Source of the DNA: Flavobacterium salmonis
GTDB lineage: Bacteria > Bacteroidota > Bacteroidia > Flavobacteriales > Flavobacteriaceae
Assembly: GCF_903819435.1 (NCBI RefSeq)
Contig: NZ_CAIJDP010000088.1
Span: 124,001 to 188,000, forward strand
Length of the DNA stretch: 64,000 bases
Direction of reading: 5' to 3'
Part shown: positions 52,964 through 62,747 of the stretch, in pieces
Position numbering within the stretch: position 1 is the first letter of the stretch
Layout of the letters: the number at the start of each line of letters is the position of its first letter
Notes under the pieces: generated by a model
The model's input: only the letters and a program-made list of their open reading frames with translations
What the model was told of the DNA's origin: nothing
Database searches by the model: none
Position numbers and translations under genes: made by a program

Positions 52964-53580
52964 TACTTCTGAATGATTACATAAGAGTTTTTATGTCCAG
53001 GAACACATCCTTTAATAACAAGTAGGTTCTTTTCAGCAACTACTTTTAAAACTCTAAGGTTTTGAACTTTTACATTGTCTCCTCCCATTCTTCCAGCCAT
53101 ACGCATTCCTTTGAACACCCTGGATGGATAAGAAGAAGCTCCCACAGAACCTGGCGCTCTTAAACGGTTGTGTTGACCGTGAGTTGCTTGTCCAACACCA
53201 CCAAATCCGTGACGTTTAACAACCCCTTGAAAACCTTTACCTTTAGATACACCTTGTACATCTACAAATTCTCCTTCAGCAAAAATAGAAACATCAATAA
53301 GATCTCCTAATTTTTGTTCAGTTGCAAAATCTTGAAATTCAACGACTTTTTTCTTAGCAACAGTTCCAGCTTTTTTAAAGTGACCTAAAGCCGCTTTAGT
53401 GGAATGTTTCTCGTTTTTGTCATCGAAACCAAGTTGCAACGCTTCGTACCCGTCAATACCTTTGGTTCTGACTTGGGTAACAACACACGGCCCAGCCTCG
53501 ATTACTGTACAAGGAATGTTTTTCCCGTTTTCGTCGAAAATACTAGTCATGCCGATTTTTTTACCAATTAACCCAGACAT
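52963..53580 (-). CDS. rplC: 50S ribosomal protein L3
   Basis: This 205-residue protein begins MSGLIGKKIGMTSIFDENGK and has the signature FVDVQGVSKGKGFQGVVKRHGF near residues 106-127. It is the first gene of the second ribosomal unit, 70 bases downstream of a good promoter match and separated from rpsJ by 404 bases. Confidence 0.97.
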   Translation of the reverse strand: MSGLIGKKIGMTSIFDENGKNIPCTVIEAGPCVVTQVRTKGIDGYEALQLGFDDKNEKHSTKAALGHFKKAGTVAKKKVVEFQDFATEQKLGDLIDVSIFAEGEFVDVQGVSKGKGFQGVVKRHGFGGVGQATHGQHNRLRAPGSVGASSYPSRVFKGMRMAGRMGGDNVKVQNLRVLKVVAEKNLLVIKGCVPGHKNSYVIIQK

Positions 53581-53649
53581 AAATATTAATTATTAATTAC
53601 TAAAATTCCCTTCAATTTGAAAATTACCGAAATTTCCAAACAGGGAGTG

Positions 53650-53680
53650 CAAAAGTATACATTAAAATTGAATATACCAA
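53650..53680 (-). promoter_or_regulatory. Main promoter of the rplC-to-rplQ ribosomal operon
   Basis: On the minus strand TTG (53680-53678), 20 bases, then TACTTTTG (53657-53650) followed by C gives a full consensus match. Predicted transcription starts near 53643, leaving a leader of about 60 bases before the rplC ATG. Confidence 0.75.
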
Positions 53681-53927
53681 ACAGTTACAAAAATTAAATA
53701 GCTCATAATCAAAATCAAAGCTTAATTCCTTCCCCATCCAATATTTTATTTCTTGAGAAAATCAAATTTCACCTTTTTAACATGCAATTTTATTTAGCTT
53801 AACGATCACTTAATCCTAACAAGAAAAAACATCCGCAATAGCCTAAACAAAAGACATTTCAGGAAAAACGAAAATAATTTACTCAAACAAATATCTTACA
53901 AAAAATACTCCTCAAAACTTTTTATCA
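53681..53927. other. Gene-free interval between the str and S10 units
   Basis: About 250 AT-rich bases between the rpsJ terminator and the rplC promoter. No open frame with coding character, RNA gene, repeat or further promoter match is seen on either strand. Sequences just before the rplC promoter could hold an upstream enhancer-like A/T tract. Confidence 0.5.
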
Positions 53928-53932
53928 CAAAA

Positions 53933-53960
53933 AAAAGCGAGACATTTCTGCCTCGCTTTT
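53933..53960 (-). terminator. Terminator of the str operon after rpsJ
   Basis: Positions 53933-53941 and 53952-53960 form a perfect 9-base stem with a GC core and a 10-base loop; the minus-strand product ends in a T-run (53929-53936 region). It lies 25 bases after the rpsJ stop at 53985. Confidence 0.85.
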
Positions 53961-53984
53961 ATATGTAAAATATAATAAAAAAAA

Positions 53985-54290
53985 TTATACTTTTATTTCT
54001 ACTTCTACTCCACTTGGTAATTCAAGTTTCATTAAAGCATCAATAGTTTTAGATGAAGATGAATAAATATCAATCAATCTCTTGTATGACATTACTTCAA
54101 ATTGCTCTCTCGCTTTTTTGTTAACGTGCGGAGAACGAAGAACAGTGAAAAGTTTTTTGTGAGTTGGTAACGGAATTGGACCTGTTACAACTGCTCCAGT
54201 AGTTTTTACTGTCTTTACGATCTTTTCAGCAGACTTGTCTACCAACATGTGATCGTAAGATTTTAGTTTTATTCTGATTTTTTGACTCAT
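53985..54290 (-). CDS. rpsJ: 30S ribosomal protein S10
   Basis: This 101-residue protein begins MSQKIRIKLKSYDHMLVDKS and has the signature VTGPIPLPTHKKLFTVLRSPHVNKKAREQFE near residues 36-66. It also acts as NusE in antitermination. Here it ends the str unit, 11 bases after fusA, rather than opening the S10 operon. No tuf gene lies between. Confidence 0.98.
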   Translation of the reverse strand: MSQKIRIKLKSYDHMLVDKSAEKIVKTVKTTGAVVTGPIPLPTHKKLFTVLRSPHVNKKAREQFEVMSYKRLIDIYSSSSKTIDALMKLELPSGVEVEIKV

Positions 54291-54301
54291 TTTCTTTAGA
54301 A

Positions 54302-56458
54302 TTAAGCGTTACCTTTTGCTTTTTTAATTACAGCTTCTGAAATATTAGAAGGTGTTTCTGCATAATGTGAAAACTCCATTGTTGAAGTAGCTCTACCAGA
54401 AGATAATGTTCTTAATGTTGTTACATATCCAAACATTTCTGACAAAGGCACATCAGCTTTAATAGTTTTAGCACCATTTCTGTCACCCATGTCATTAACC
54501 TGACCTCTACGACGGTTGATATCACCTACGATATCTCCCATGTTTTCTTCTGGCGTAATAACTTCCATTTTCATGATAGGCTCCAAAATAATTGCTCCAG
54601 CAGCTTTAGCCACTTCTCTATAACCCATTCTAGCTGCTAATTCAAAAGAAAGCGCATCAGAATCGACAGGGTGGAAAGATCCGTCTGTCAAAGTTACTTT
54701 CAAACTATCCACTTGATAACCAGCCAAAGGACCAGTTTTCATAGCTTCACGGAAACCTTTTTCTACAGATGGAATATATTCTTTAGGAACGTTACCACCT
54801 TTTACCGCATTAACAAACTGTAATCCTACAGGAACTTTACCATCAACTTCTTCAGCTGGCTCAAGTGTAAATACGATATCACCGAATTTACCACGACCTC
54901 CTGATTGTTTCTTGTAAGTCTCTCTATGAGTTGCAGTTCTTGTAAACGCCTCTTTATATTCAACTTGAGGCTCACCTTGATTCACTTCAACTTTAAATTC
55001 ACGTTTCATACGATCAACCAAGATATCTAAGTGAAGCTCACCCATACCTGAGATAATAGTTTGCCCCGAAGCCTCATCTGTTCTAACTGTAAATGTTGGA
55101 TCTTCTTCAGCTAATTTAGCTAAAGCCATACCCATTTTATCAACATCAGCTTTTGTTTTTGGCTCAATTGCAATACCAATTACCGGTGCAGGGAATTTCA
55201 TAGACTCAAGAATGATTGGGTGTTTTTCATCACACAATGTATCTCCAGTTTTGATATCTTTAAATCCAACAGCAGCTCCAATATCTCCAGCCTCAATATA
55301 TTCGATTGGATTTTGTTTGTTAGCGTGCATTTGGTAGATACGAGAAATTCTTTCTTTATTTCCTGAACGAGTGTTCAAAACATAAGAACCAGCATCTAAA
55401 CGTCCAGAGTAAGCACGGAAGAAAGCTAAACGACCTACGAATGGGTCAGTAGCAATTTTAAATGCCAAAGCAGCGAATGGCTCTTTTACATCTGGCTTAC
55501 GCAAGATTTTAGTTTGATCTTCTTCTAATAATTCAGCATCATCAGGATGAATACCTTCAATACCTTCTTTATCCATTGGAGAAGGCAAGTATTTACAAAC
55601 TGCATCTAACATGAATTGAACTCCTTTGTTTTTGAAAGAAGAACCAGCAATCATTGGGATGATAGCCATATCCATAGTAGCAGCCCTTAAAGCGTTGTTG
55701 ATTTCTTCCTCTGTAATAGAGTTTTCATCTTCCATGAATTTCTCTAAAAGATTTTCATCGTAGTCAGCAACTGCCTCAATAAGAATCGATCTGTATTCTT
55801 TAACCTCTGCAACCATATCAGCAGGAATTTCAACAATATCGAAAGTTGCCCCTTGAGTTGCATCGTGCCAAATAATTGCTTGATTTTTCACCAAATCTAC
55901 AACACCTTTGAAATCATTCTCTTCACCAATCGGCAAAGTGATCGCAACAGCATTTGATTTTAACATATCACGAACTTGTTGACAAACCGCCAAAAAGTTA
56001 GATCCTTGACGGTCCATTTTATTAACGAATCCCATACGTGGAACTCTATACTGATCAGCAAGCCTCCAGTTAGTTTCTGATTGAGGTTCAACACCATCAA
56101 CAGCACTAAACAAGAAAACCAACCCATCAAGCACACGTAAAGAACGATTTACCTCTACAGTAAAGTCAACGTGCCCAGGAGTATCAATAATATTAAAATG
56201 ATAAGGCAATGATTCAGGCAAAAGCTTACCTTGTTCAGTTGGAAAATTCCACTCACAAGTTGTTGCAGCAGAAGTAATTGTAATACCTCTTTCTTGCTCT
56301 TGAGCCATCCAGTCCATTGTTGCAGCACCATCGTGTACTTCACCAATTTTATGTGACTTTCCAGTATAAAAAAGAATACGCTCAGTTGTTGTTGTTTTAC
56401 CAGCATCAATGTGAGCAGCAATTCCGATATTTCTTGTATATTTTAAATCTCTAGCCAT
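54302..56458 (-). CDS. fusA: Elongation factor G
   Basis: This 718-residue translocase GTPase has the P-loop AHIDAGKTTTTERIL at residues 15-29, switch II in IIDTPGHVDF near 90, and NKMDRQGSNF near 144. The ETNWRLADQYRVPRMGFVNK segment is typical. Domains III to V follow, with SGMGELHLDILVDRMKREF near 468. Length is somewhat above the usual 692-704. It lies between rpsG and rpsJ with 11-base gaps. Confidence 0.98.
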   Translation of the reverse strand: MARDLKYTRNIGIAAHIDAGKTTTTERILFYTGKSHKIGEVHDGAATMDWMAQEQERGITITSAATTCEWNFPTEQGKLLPESLPYHFNIIDTPGHVDFTVEVNRSLRVLDGLVFLFSAVDGVEPQSETNWRLADQYRVPRMGFVNKMDRQGSNFLAVCQQVRDMLKSNAVAITLPIGEENDFKGVVDLVKNQAIIWHDATQGATFDIVEIPADMVAEVKEYRSILIEAVADYDENLLEKFMEDENSITEEEINNALRAATMDMAIIPMIAGSSFKNKGVQFMLDAVCKYLPSPMDKEGIEGIHPDDAELLEEDQTKILRKPDVKEPFAALAFKIATDPFVGRLAFFRAYSGRLDAGSYVLNTRSGNKERISRIYQMHANKQNPIEYIEAGDIGAAVGFKDIKTGDTLCDEKHPIILESMKFPAPVIGIAIEPKTKADVDKMGMALAKLAEEDPTFTVRTDEASGQTIISGMGELHLDILVDRMKREFKVEVNQGEPQVEYKEAFTRTATHRETYKKQSGGRGKFGDIVFTLEPAEEVDGKVPVGLQFVNAVKGGNVPKEYIPSVEKGFREAMKTGPLAGYQVDSLKVTLTDGSFHPVDSDALSFELAARMGYREVAKAAGAIILEPIMKMEVITPEENMGDIVGDINRRRGQVNDMGDRNGAKTIKADVPLSEMFGYVTTLRTLSSGRATSTMEFSHYAETPSNISEAVIKKAKGNA

Positions 56459-56469
56459 TTCTTTACGAA

Positions 56470-56946
56470 TTAAAATCTAAAGTGAGAGAAAGCTTTGTTA
56501 GCTTCTGCCATTTTGTGAGTATCCATTCTTTTCTTAACAGCAGCACCTTCTTCTTTAGCAGCAGCTAAACATTCTGACGCTAAACGTTGTGCCATAGATT
56601 TTTCATTTCTTCTTCTAGAATAAAGTATCAACCACTTCATTGCCATAGAAATTTTTCTATCTGGACGAATCTGCATTGGAATTTGAAATGTAGCTCCACC
56701 CACTCTACGACTACGTACTTCTACGTGAGGCATAACGTTTGTTAAAGCATCTTTCCAGATTTCTAATGAAGTTTTTTCGTCATTTTGCTTTTTAGACTCA
56801 ATGATGTCAATTGCATCATAAAATACTTTGAAAGCCGTAGATTTCTTACCATCCCACATTAAGTTGTTTACAAAACGTGTTACCAATTGGTCATTAAACC
56901 TTGGATCTGGTAAAAGTGGTCTTTTCTTTGCCGCTCTTTTTCTCAT
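56470..56946 (-). CDS. rpsG: 30S ribosomal protein S7
   Basis: This 158-residue protein begins MRKRAAKKRPLLPDPRFNDQ and has the signature DPRFNDQLVTRFVNNLMWDGKKSTA near residues 14-38. It is the primary organiser of the 30S head and, in E. coli, represses the str operon. A 116-base gap separates it from rpsL, with no visible promoter or strong stem. Confidence 0.98.
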   Translation of the reverse strand: MRKRAAKKRPLLPDPRFNDQLVTRFVNNLMWDGKKSTAFKVFYDAIDIIESKKQNDEKTSLEIWKDALTNVMPHVEVRSRRVGGATFQIPMQIRPDRKISMAMKWLILYSRRRNEKSMAQRLASECLAAAKEEGAAVKKRMDTHKMAEANKAFSHFRF

Positions 56947-57062
56947 GTCTTTTTTTTAATAAAAAGCTATAGGTTATCCGTTAAATGTTGTGCTTATCGA
57001 CTTTTGCTATCGCATAATCTTTAACCCTCAACTCCTAACCTCGAACTCTTAACGTTTTTAAA

Positions 57063-57446
57063 TTACTTTTTTGCTTCTTTTGGGCGTTTAGCACCGTACT
57101 TAGATCTTCTTTGCGTTCTTCCTGCAACTCCTGACGTGTCAAGCGCTCCACGAACGATATGATATCTAACACCTGGCAAATCTTTTACCCTTCCACCTCG
57201 CACTAATACTATCGAGTGCTCTTGTAAATTGTGTCCTTCTCCAGGGATGTAAGCATTCACTTCATTACCATTTGTCAAACGTACACGCGCAACTTTACGC
57301 ATTGCAGAGTTTGGTTTTTTTGGTGTAGTAGTGTAAACACGCGTACAAACCCCTCTTCTTTGAGGACAAGAATCTAAAGCAACCGATTTACTCTTCTTAG
57401 TGATCTGAGTTCTTCCTGTTCTTACTAATTGTTGAATAGTTGGCAT
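57063..57446 (-). CDS. rpsL: 30S ribosomal protein S12
   Basis: This 127-residue protein begins MPTIQQLVRTGRTQITKKSK and has the decoding-centre signature TTPKKPNSAMRKVARVRLTN near residues 39-58. The lysines at the streptomycin-resistance positions are present (KPNSA and PGVRYHIVRG regions), so a wild-type, sensitive S12 is expected. It is the first gene of the str unit. Confidence 0.98.
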   Translation of the reverse strand: MPTIQQLVRTGRTQITKKSKSVALDSCPQRRGVCTRVYTTTPKKPNSAMRKVARVRLTNGNEVNAYIPGEGHNLQEHSIVLVRGGRVKDLPGVRYHIVRGALDTSGVAGRTQRRSKYGAKRPKEAKK

Positions 57447-57499
57447 AATTAAATACTAAAAATTACTTGTTTATAAAATTCCCACTTTTTACGGGGTTG

Positions 57500-57529
57500 C
57501 AAATGTATAAAATTTTTTTCACTATACAA
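57500..57529 (-). promoter_or_regulatory. Promoter of the str operon (rpsL-rpsG-fusA-rpsJ)
   Basis: On the minus strand TTG (57529-57527), 19 bases, then TACATTTG (57507-57500) followed by C matches the phylum consensus. It lies 54 bases before the rpsL ATG. Confidence 0.75.
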
Positions 57530-57622
57530 GCGTTAATCTATTAATTTTCAATAACATTATTTAAGCTTATCTTTTTAGAAACAAAAGATAGATATTTGCA
57601 AAACTTTTAATTAACAAAACAA

Positions 57623-59326
57623 ATGTTTTCGAAACAGCTATTACAAATCATCATTTTTTTATCAATAAGCATTTCGAATTATGCTCAAAATTTTAATTTA
57701 AAAATAAACGGCATAAACAAAACAGAAAACACAATTATAGATTCATTAAATTACATTAAAAAACACCCTAACATAAAATCTGTTATCAACGAATCAATTA
57801 CTACTATTGAAAATCTCCACAAAAAAGGATATCTGGATATCAAAACACTCGAAAACCATAAAGAAAACGATTCAACATACACATACAAATTATCACTTGG
57901 AAACAAAATAAAATACACCTATATATATATAGGTAGAAATGATTCATTTTTTGATCTGTTCAAAACAAAAAATGACACCTTAATTATTCCATATGAAGAA
58001 ACAGAAAACTATATAAATCAAAAAATTAATGATGCAGAAAAGCAAGGTTTTGCACTAAGCAAAATAAAACTAGAAAACATCAAAAAAAAGAATTCGATAA
58101 TTTATGCCGATTTAAATCTTAATAACGAAAAAAAGCGCAGCGTAAACTCCATCATAATAAATTACACCAATAATAACATCAGGGATTTTCCTAAAGGACA
58201 TTTAAAACAACTTAACAAAAAATACATAAGTAAAACATTTAATCAAAAAACAATCAAAGATCTTTATGAAGATCTAAATAATTATGAATTTGTTTCCCAG
58301 ACAAAATATCCTGAAATACTATTCACAAACGATTCAACTAAAGTTCATATCTACCTCGAAAAAAGAAAAGCAAATACTTTTGATGGCTACATAGGATTTT
58401 CAAATAATGAAAACAAAAAACTGAGTTTAAATGGCTACCTTGACATAACCCTACAAAACATACTTAAAGCAGGCGAACAGTTTTCTTTATATTGGAAAAG
58501 CGATGGGAACCAACAAAAAACCTTTAATACAAAATTAGAAATCCCTTACATCTTTAAATCTTCTCTTGGAATTAAAGCACAATTAAACATCTTCAAACAA
58601 GACAGTACTTTTCAAAACACAAAAACATCAATTGACTTAGGTTATTATATAAATTATAATTCAAAACTATACTTAGGCTACCAATCAACAGAATCCAGCG
58701 ATATTCAAAACACAAACAGCTCAAGCATAAGCGATTTCAACAATTCATACCTCACCTCCAGCTATAATTACAACAAACCAGACAACAACAATCTTTTTCC
58801 AAGAAAAACATCTTTAAACTTCATTATTGGGTACGGAAAAAGAAATACAAACAATGAACCAGAAACCTCTAAATCAAGCAAACAATTTTTCATCTCTTCG
58901 AACTTATCTTACAACTTTAAGCTTAACGAGAAGAATTATATTTACATCAACACACAAAATTACTTTTTAAAGAGCAACAGCTATATAACAAACGAACTAT
59001 TTAGATTTGGTGGTATAAACTCAATAAGAGGCTTTTCAGAGAACAGTTTACAAGCAAATAATTCCAATCTACTTATAACTGAATATAGATATCTTCCTAC
59101 ATTAAATTTATACATTCACACCATATTTGATTACGGACTATTTCAAGATCAAACGATTACAGGAAATTCTAAAAAAGTAAGAAATATACTATCTATTGGA
59201 ATAGGTGTGGGTTTAGCTACAAAAAGTGGCATTTTAAAAATACAGATAGCCAATGCCAGTACAAATAAAGGAGAGATAAAATTTTATAACAGTATTGTTA
59301 ACATTTGTTATAGTGTTAAATTTTAG
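57623..59326 (+). CDS. Omp85-family outer-membrane beta-barrel protein (POTRA plus barrel)
   Basis: This 567-residue protein has a signal peptide ending near residue 22 (ISNYAQ). Residues about 25-240 look like a series of small alpha/beta POTRA-type units, recognisable by IENLHKKGYLDI, INDAEKQGFALSKI and KTIKDLYEDLNNYEFVSQTK, each helix-turn-strand with a Gly-Tyr/Phe turn. From about residue 245 (FDGYIGFSNNENK) alternating strands form a barrel. The conserved Omp85 loop motif RGF is at 469-471 in FGGINSIRGFSENS, and the chain ends in the aromatic SVKF. It is too short for BamA with five POTRA domains and more like TamA or TpsB proteins. It diverges from rpsL and is followed, 86 bases on, by a SusC-like gene. 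GATATTTG at 57591-57598 is a near promoter match. Function unknown. Confidence 0.8.
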   Translation: MFSKQLLQIIIFLSISISNYAQNFNLKINGINKTENTIIDSLNYIKKHPNIKSVINESITTIENLHKKGYLDIKTLENHKENDSTYTYKLSLGNKIKYTYIYIGRNDSFFDLFKTKNDTLIIPYEETENYINQKINDAEKQGFALSKIKLENIKKKNSIIYADLNLNNEKKRSVNSIIINYTNNNIRDFPKGHLKQLNKKYISKTFNQKTIKDLYEDLNNYEFVSQTKYPEILFTNDSTKVHIYLEKRKANTFDGYIGFSNNENKKLSLNGYLDITLQNILKAGEQFSLYWKSDGNQQKTFNTKLEIPYIFKSSLGIKAQLNIFKQDSTFQNTKTSIDLGYYINYNSKLYLGYQSTESSDIQNTNSSSISDFNNSYLTSSYNYNKPDNNNLFPRKTSLNFIIGYGKRNTNNEPETSKSSKQFFISSNLSYNFKLNEKNYIYINTQNYFLKSNSYITNELFRFGGINSIRGFSENSLQANNSNLLITEYRYLPTLNLYIHTIFDYGLFQDQTITGNSKKVRNILSIGIGVGLATKSGILKIQIANASTNKGEIKFYNSIVNICYSVKF

Positions 59327-59412
59327 TTGCTTTTAAAAAAACTTTAACAAAAACTTGGAATATTAACAAATTATTATGAGATTAGTATTACTAATTCAAA
59401 ATAACTATTAAT

Positions 59413-62400
59413 ATGAAACCAAAATCCAAGGGATTTTTAGTACTGCTATTAGTACTAATGACGCAATTAACCATTGCGCAAGAAAGAACTGTTTCGGGAA
59501 TTGTCACCGATGACGCAGGCTTACCTTTACCAGGCGTAAGTGTATTAGTTAAAGGTACAAAAACCGGAACACAAACAGATTTTGATGGTAAATACTCTAT
59601 CAAAGCATCACCAAGTCAAGTTTTAATTTTTAGCTACATTGGGATGAGATCTCAAGAAGCTAATGCAAATTCAACAGAAGTCAATGCAAAATTATCAGGA
59701 GACACAATGCAACTCGAAGGGGTTGTTGTAACAGCATTAGGACTATCAAGAGAAAAAAAATCACTTGGATATGCTACACAAGAAGTAAAAGGAGAAAGTC
59801 TGTCCGCAGTTAAAAGTGACAACTTTGTAAACTCTATATCCGGTAAAGTTTCTGGTGTTCAAGTAAAAAGAACAACAAATTTTGGCGGGTCTACTAATAT
59901 AGTAATTAGAGGGAACGCATCATTAACAGGAAACAATCAGGCTTTATTTGTGATTGATGGAGTTCCGGTAAGTAACAACAACACAAACTCAAGAGATCAG
60001 GAGCAATCAGGGTCTGGTTACGACTACGGAAATGCTGCATCTGATATCAACCCTGAAGACATTGAATCAATAAATGTACTTAAAGGATCTGCCGCAAGTG
60101 CATTATATGGATCCAGAGCTGCTAATGGCGTTGTAGTGATTACAACAAAAAAAGGAAATAAAAAAGGAAAAGGATACTCTATAACAGTAAACTCAGGAGT
60201 AAATATGGGTTCTGTTGACAAAAGCACTTTTATAAAATATCAAAACCAATACGGTGCAGGATACGGTCCGTATTATGGGCCAGATGAAGACTCTTACCTT
60301 GATCACAGAGATATTAATGGAGACGGAATTTTAGACAATGTAACACCATTAACAGAAGATGCTTCGTACGGACAAGCATTTGATCCAAATTTATTAGTGT
60401 ATCAATGGGATGCTTTTTACCCGGAATCTCCAAATTACATGAAAGCAACTCCATGGGTAAATGCAAAAAACGGTCCTATAACATTTTTTGAAAAACCAGT
60501 GGCGTTAACAAATTCTATTTCGATAGATAAAGGACTTGAAAATGGATATTTAAGATTAGGAGTTAACAATCTTGACCAGAAAGGCCTCTTACCTAACAGT
60601 TCATTAAAAAGAAATACTATTACTTTAAATGCATCAACTTTAATTAACGACAAGCTAACTGTGTCCGGATATGGAAACTTCACAAAAACAAGCACAATAG
60701 GAAGAAATACCACAGGATACAATGACAATATTGCCGGTAATTTTAGACAATGGTGGCAAACAAACGTTGACCTTAAAGATCTAAAGCAGGCTTATGAACT
60801 TACAGGAAGAAATGTAACATGGAATCCTAATGCATATAACGATCCTAGACCAATTTTTTGGGACAATCCTTACTTTCAACGCTATGAAAATTACGAATCA
60901 GACAGCAGAAGCAGATTCATAGGTAATGTTTCTTTAAACTATAAAATTACAAGCTGGCTAGATGCATATGGCAGAATGTCTGTAGACACTTATGATGAAT
61001 TACAAGAAGAAAGAAGAGCGGTAGGAAGTGTACCTTCAAATTTTGGTATCGGAACTGGTGGTGGTGACGGCAGTCTTAACAGAAACCCAGCCCCATCAGG
61101 TTATTCAAGAAGAAATATTGGCTTTAGCGAATACAACTATGATTTGATGTTAAACTACAATAAAGATTTAACAGAAAAATTAAACCTAAAAGGAATTGTT
61201 GGTATAAACGTTAGAAGAAGTTATTACAACTCAATCTGGGCAGCAACAAATGGCGGACTTGCTATACCTGGTTTGTATGCTTTACAAAATACGGCAGCTC
61301 CTATGCTTGCTCCAATAGAAAGAGACGAATCAATAGGAGTAGATGGTGTTTACGGAAGTGCTTCTTTGGGATATGATGATTATTTATATCTGGAAGGAAC
61401 AATAAGAAGAGATCATTCTTCAACTCTTCCGGAAGCCAACAGCTCATACTACTACCCGTCTGTATCATCTAGTTTTGTGTTTTCTAAATTTGTAAAAGCA
61501 GATTGGTTATCATTTGGTAAAGTAAGACTTAACTATGCTGAAGTTGGAAACAGCCCCGGATTTGACAGAATATTAGACACTTACGCTGTAAACACAGCGA
61601 TCGGAGCCGGATCTGCATCTGTAAAAGACACTAAAAACAATCCAAATCTAAAACCAGAAAAAACTAAGAGTTATGAAGCGGGTATAGAACTATCATTCTT
61701 TAAAAAGAGATTAGGATTAGATATTTCCTATTATAAATCTAACTCAATTGATCAAATTATTCCATTACGATTAACATCTTCAACCGGATATTTATACGAA
61801 TTAATTAATGCCGGAGAAATAGAAAATAAAGGAATAGAAGTTTCTTTAAATGGCACACCAATAAAAATAGCTAACTTTTCATGGGATGTTAATTTGAACT
61901 GGGCACGGAACAGAAACAAAGTATTAGATCTCCTGGACGGCATTGGCAATTTACAATTAGGCTCTTTCCAGGGAGGTGTTACAATAAATGCAGCAGTCGG
62001 CCAGCCTTATGGTGTAATCTACGGCACCAAATACACTTATTTAAACGGGCAAAGAGTAGTGGATCCTGATAATGGTCAATATATCAAAACTTCAACATCT
62101 GATAACCCAATTGGAAGTGCAAATCCAGAATGGACAGGAGGCCTCAACAACAAATTCACTTATAAAAATTTTTCACTTGAATTCTTAATCGACATGCAAA
62201 AAGGCGGGCAAATATTCTCATTAGACCGTTATTATGGCTTAGCCACAGGCTTACCAGATGATACCGCATTTATTAATGAACTTGGAAACCCTATAAGAGA
62301 TCCACTAGTATTCAATCAATACGATGTTGATGGCGTTGGAATTCCAGCAGGAGGATATACATCAGCGTCAGGAGGATTTATCAATCCCGGAGTAAATCCA

Positions 62401-62736
62401 GATGGTTCAGTAAACACAACCAGAATTGTAGCCAGTCGATTTGGGGCTCAGGGATACAGAAGAGGATTACCAGATGAAGCATTTGTATATGATGCAAGCT
62501 ATATCAAATTAAGACAAACTGCAATTTCTTATTCGCTTTCAGAAAAAGTTTTAAGAAACACATTTATGAACGGAATGACTTTAAGTGTTGTCGGAACTAA
62601 CCTTTGGATTATTCACAAAAACTTACCGGATGCAGATCCAGAATCAGGATTAGGAGCAGGTAATTTACAAGGCTACTCAACAGGATCTTTACCATCCACC
62701 AGAGACATTAGCTTTAACGTTAAAATCCAATTTTAA
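59413..62736 (+). CDS. SusC/RagA-family TonB-dependent outer-membrane transporter
   Basis: This 1107-residue protein has a signal peptide ending at TIAQ (residue 22) and a carboxypeptidase-regulatory-like domain (RTVSGIVTDDAGLPLPGVSV, residues 24-43, through about 95). A plug domain follows with the SusC signature LKGSAASALYGSRAANGVVVITTKKG near 223-248, then a 22-strand barrel ending in the aromatic SFNVKIQF. SusC proteins form a lidded channel with SusD lipoproteins for large substrates such as glycans or peptides. No glycosidase, sensor or sigma factor gene accompanies it in the window, unlike classic utilisation loci. Eleven bases separate it from the SusD-like gene. Confidence 0.95.
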   Translation: MKPKSKGFLVLLLVLMTQLTIAQERTVSGIVTDDAGLPLPGVSVLVKGTKTGTQTDFDGKYSIKASPSQVLIFSYIGMRSQEANANSTEVNAKLSGDTMQLEGVVVTALGLSREKKSLGYATQEVKGESLSAVKSDNFVNSISGKVSGVQVKRTTNFGGSTNIVIRGNASLTGNNQALFVIDGVPVSNNNTNSRDQEQSGSGYDYGNAASDINPEDIESINVLKGSAASALYGSRAANGVVVITTKKGNKKGKGYSITVNSGVNMGSVDKSTFIKYQNQYGAGYGPYYGPDEDSYLDHRDINGDGILDNVTPLTEDASYGQAFDPNLLVYQWDAFYPESPNYMKATPWVNAKNGPITFFEKPVALTNSISIDKGLENGYLRLGVNNLDQKGLLPNSSLKRNTITLNASTLINDKLTVSGYGNFTKTSTIGRNTTGYNDNIAGNFRQWWQTNVDLKDLKQAYELTGRNVTWNPNAYNDPRPIFWDNPYFQRYENYESDSRSRFIGNVSLNYKITSWLDAYGRMSVDTYDELQEERRAVGSVPSNFGIGTGGGDGSLNRNPAPSGYSRRNIGFSEYNYDLMLNYNKDLTEKLNLKGIVGINVRRSYYNSIWAATNGGLAIPGLYALQNTAAPMLAPIERDESIGVDGVYGSASLGYDDYLYLEGTIRRDHSSTLPEANSSYYYPSVSSSFVFSKFVKADWLSFGKVRLNYAEVGNSPGFDRILDTYAVNTAIGAGSASVKDTKNNPNLKPEKTKSYEAGIELSFFKKRLGLDISYYKSNSIDQIIPLRLTSSTGYLYELINAGEIENKGIEVSLNGTPIKIANFSWDVNLNWARNRNKVLDLLDGIGNLQLGSFQGGVTINAAVGQPYGVIYGTKYTYLNGQRVVDPDNGQYIKTSTSDNPIGSANPEWTGGLNNKFTYKNFSLEFLIDMQKGGQIFSLDRYYGLATGLPDDTAFINELGNPIRDPLVFNQYDVDGVGIPAGGYTSASGGFINPGVNPDGSVNTTRIVASRFGAQGYRRGLPDEAFVYDASYIKLRQTAISYSLSEKVLRNTFMNGMTLSVVGTNLWIIHKNLPDADPESGLGAGNLQGYSTGSLPSTRDISFNVKIQF

Positions 62737-62747
62737 AATTAGAAATC

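Noticed and set aside
57447..57622. A small gene in the divergent rpsL to Omp85 gap
   Set aside because: No frame with coding character; the interval is filled by the rpsL promoter and a likely promoter for the plus-strand gene.
59327..59412. Promoter directly ahead of the SusC-like gene
   Set aside because: No TAnnTTTG match on the plus strand; co-transcription with the Omp85-like gene is as likely.
59391..59603. Minus-strand frame over the start of the SusC-like gene
   Set aside because: Antisense to the signal peptide and regulatory-like domain of SusC; no independent evidence.
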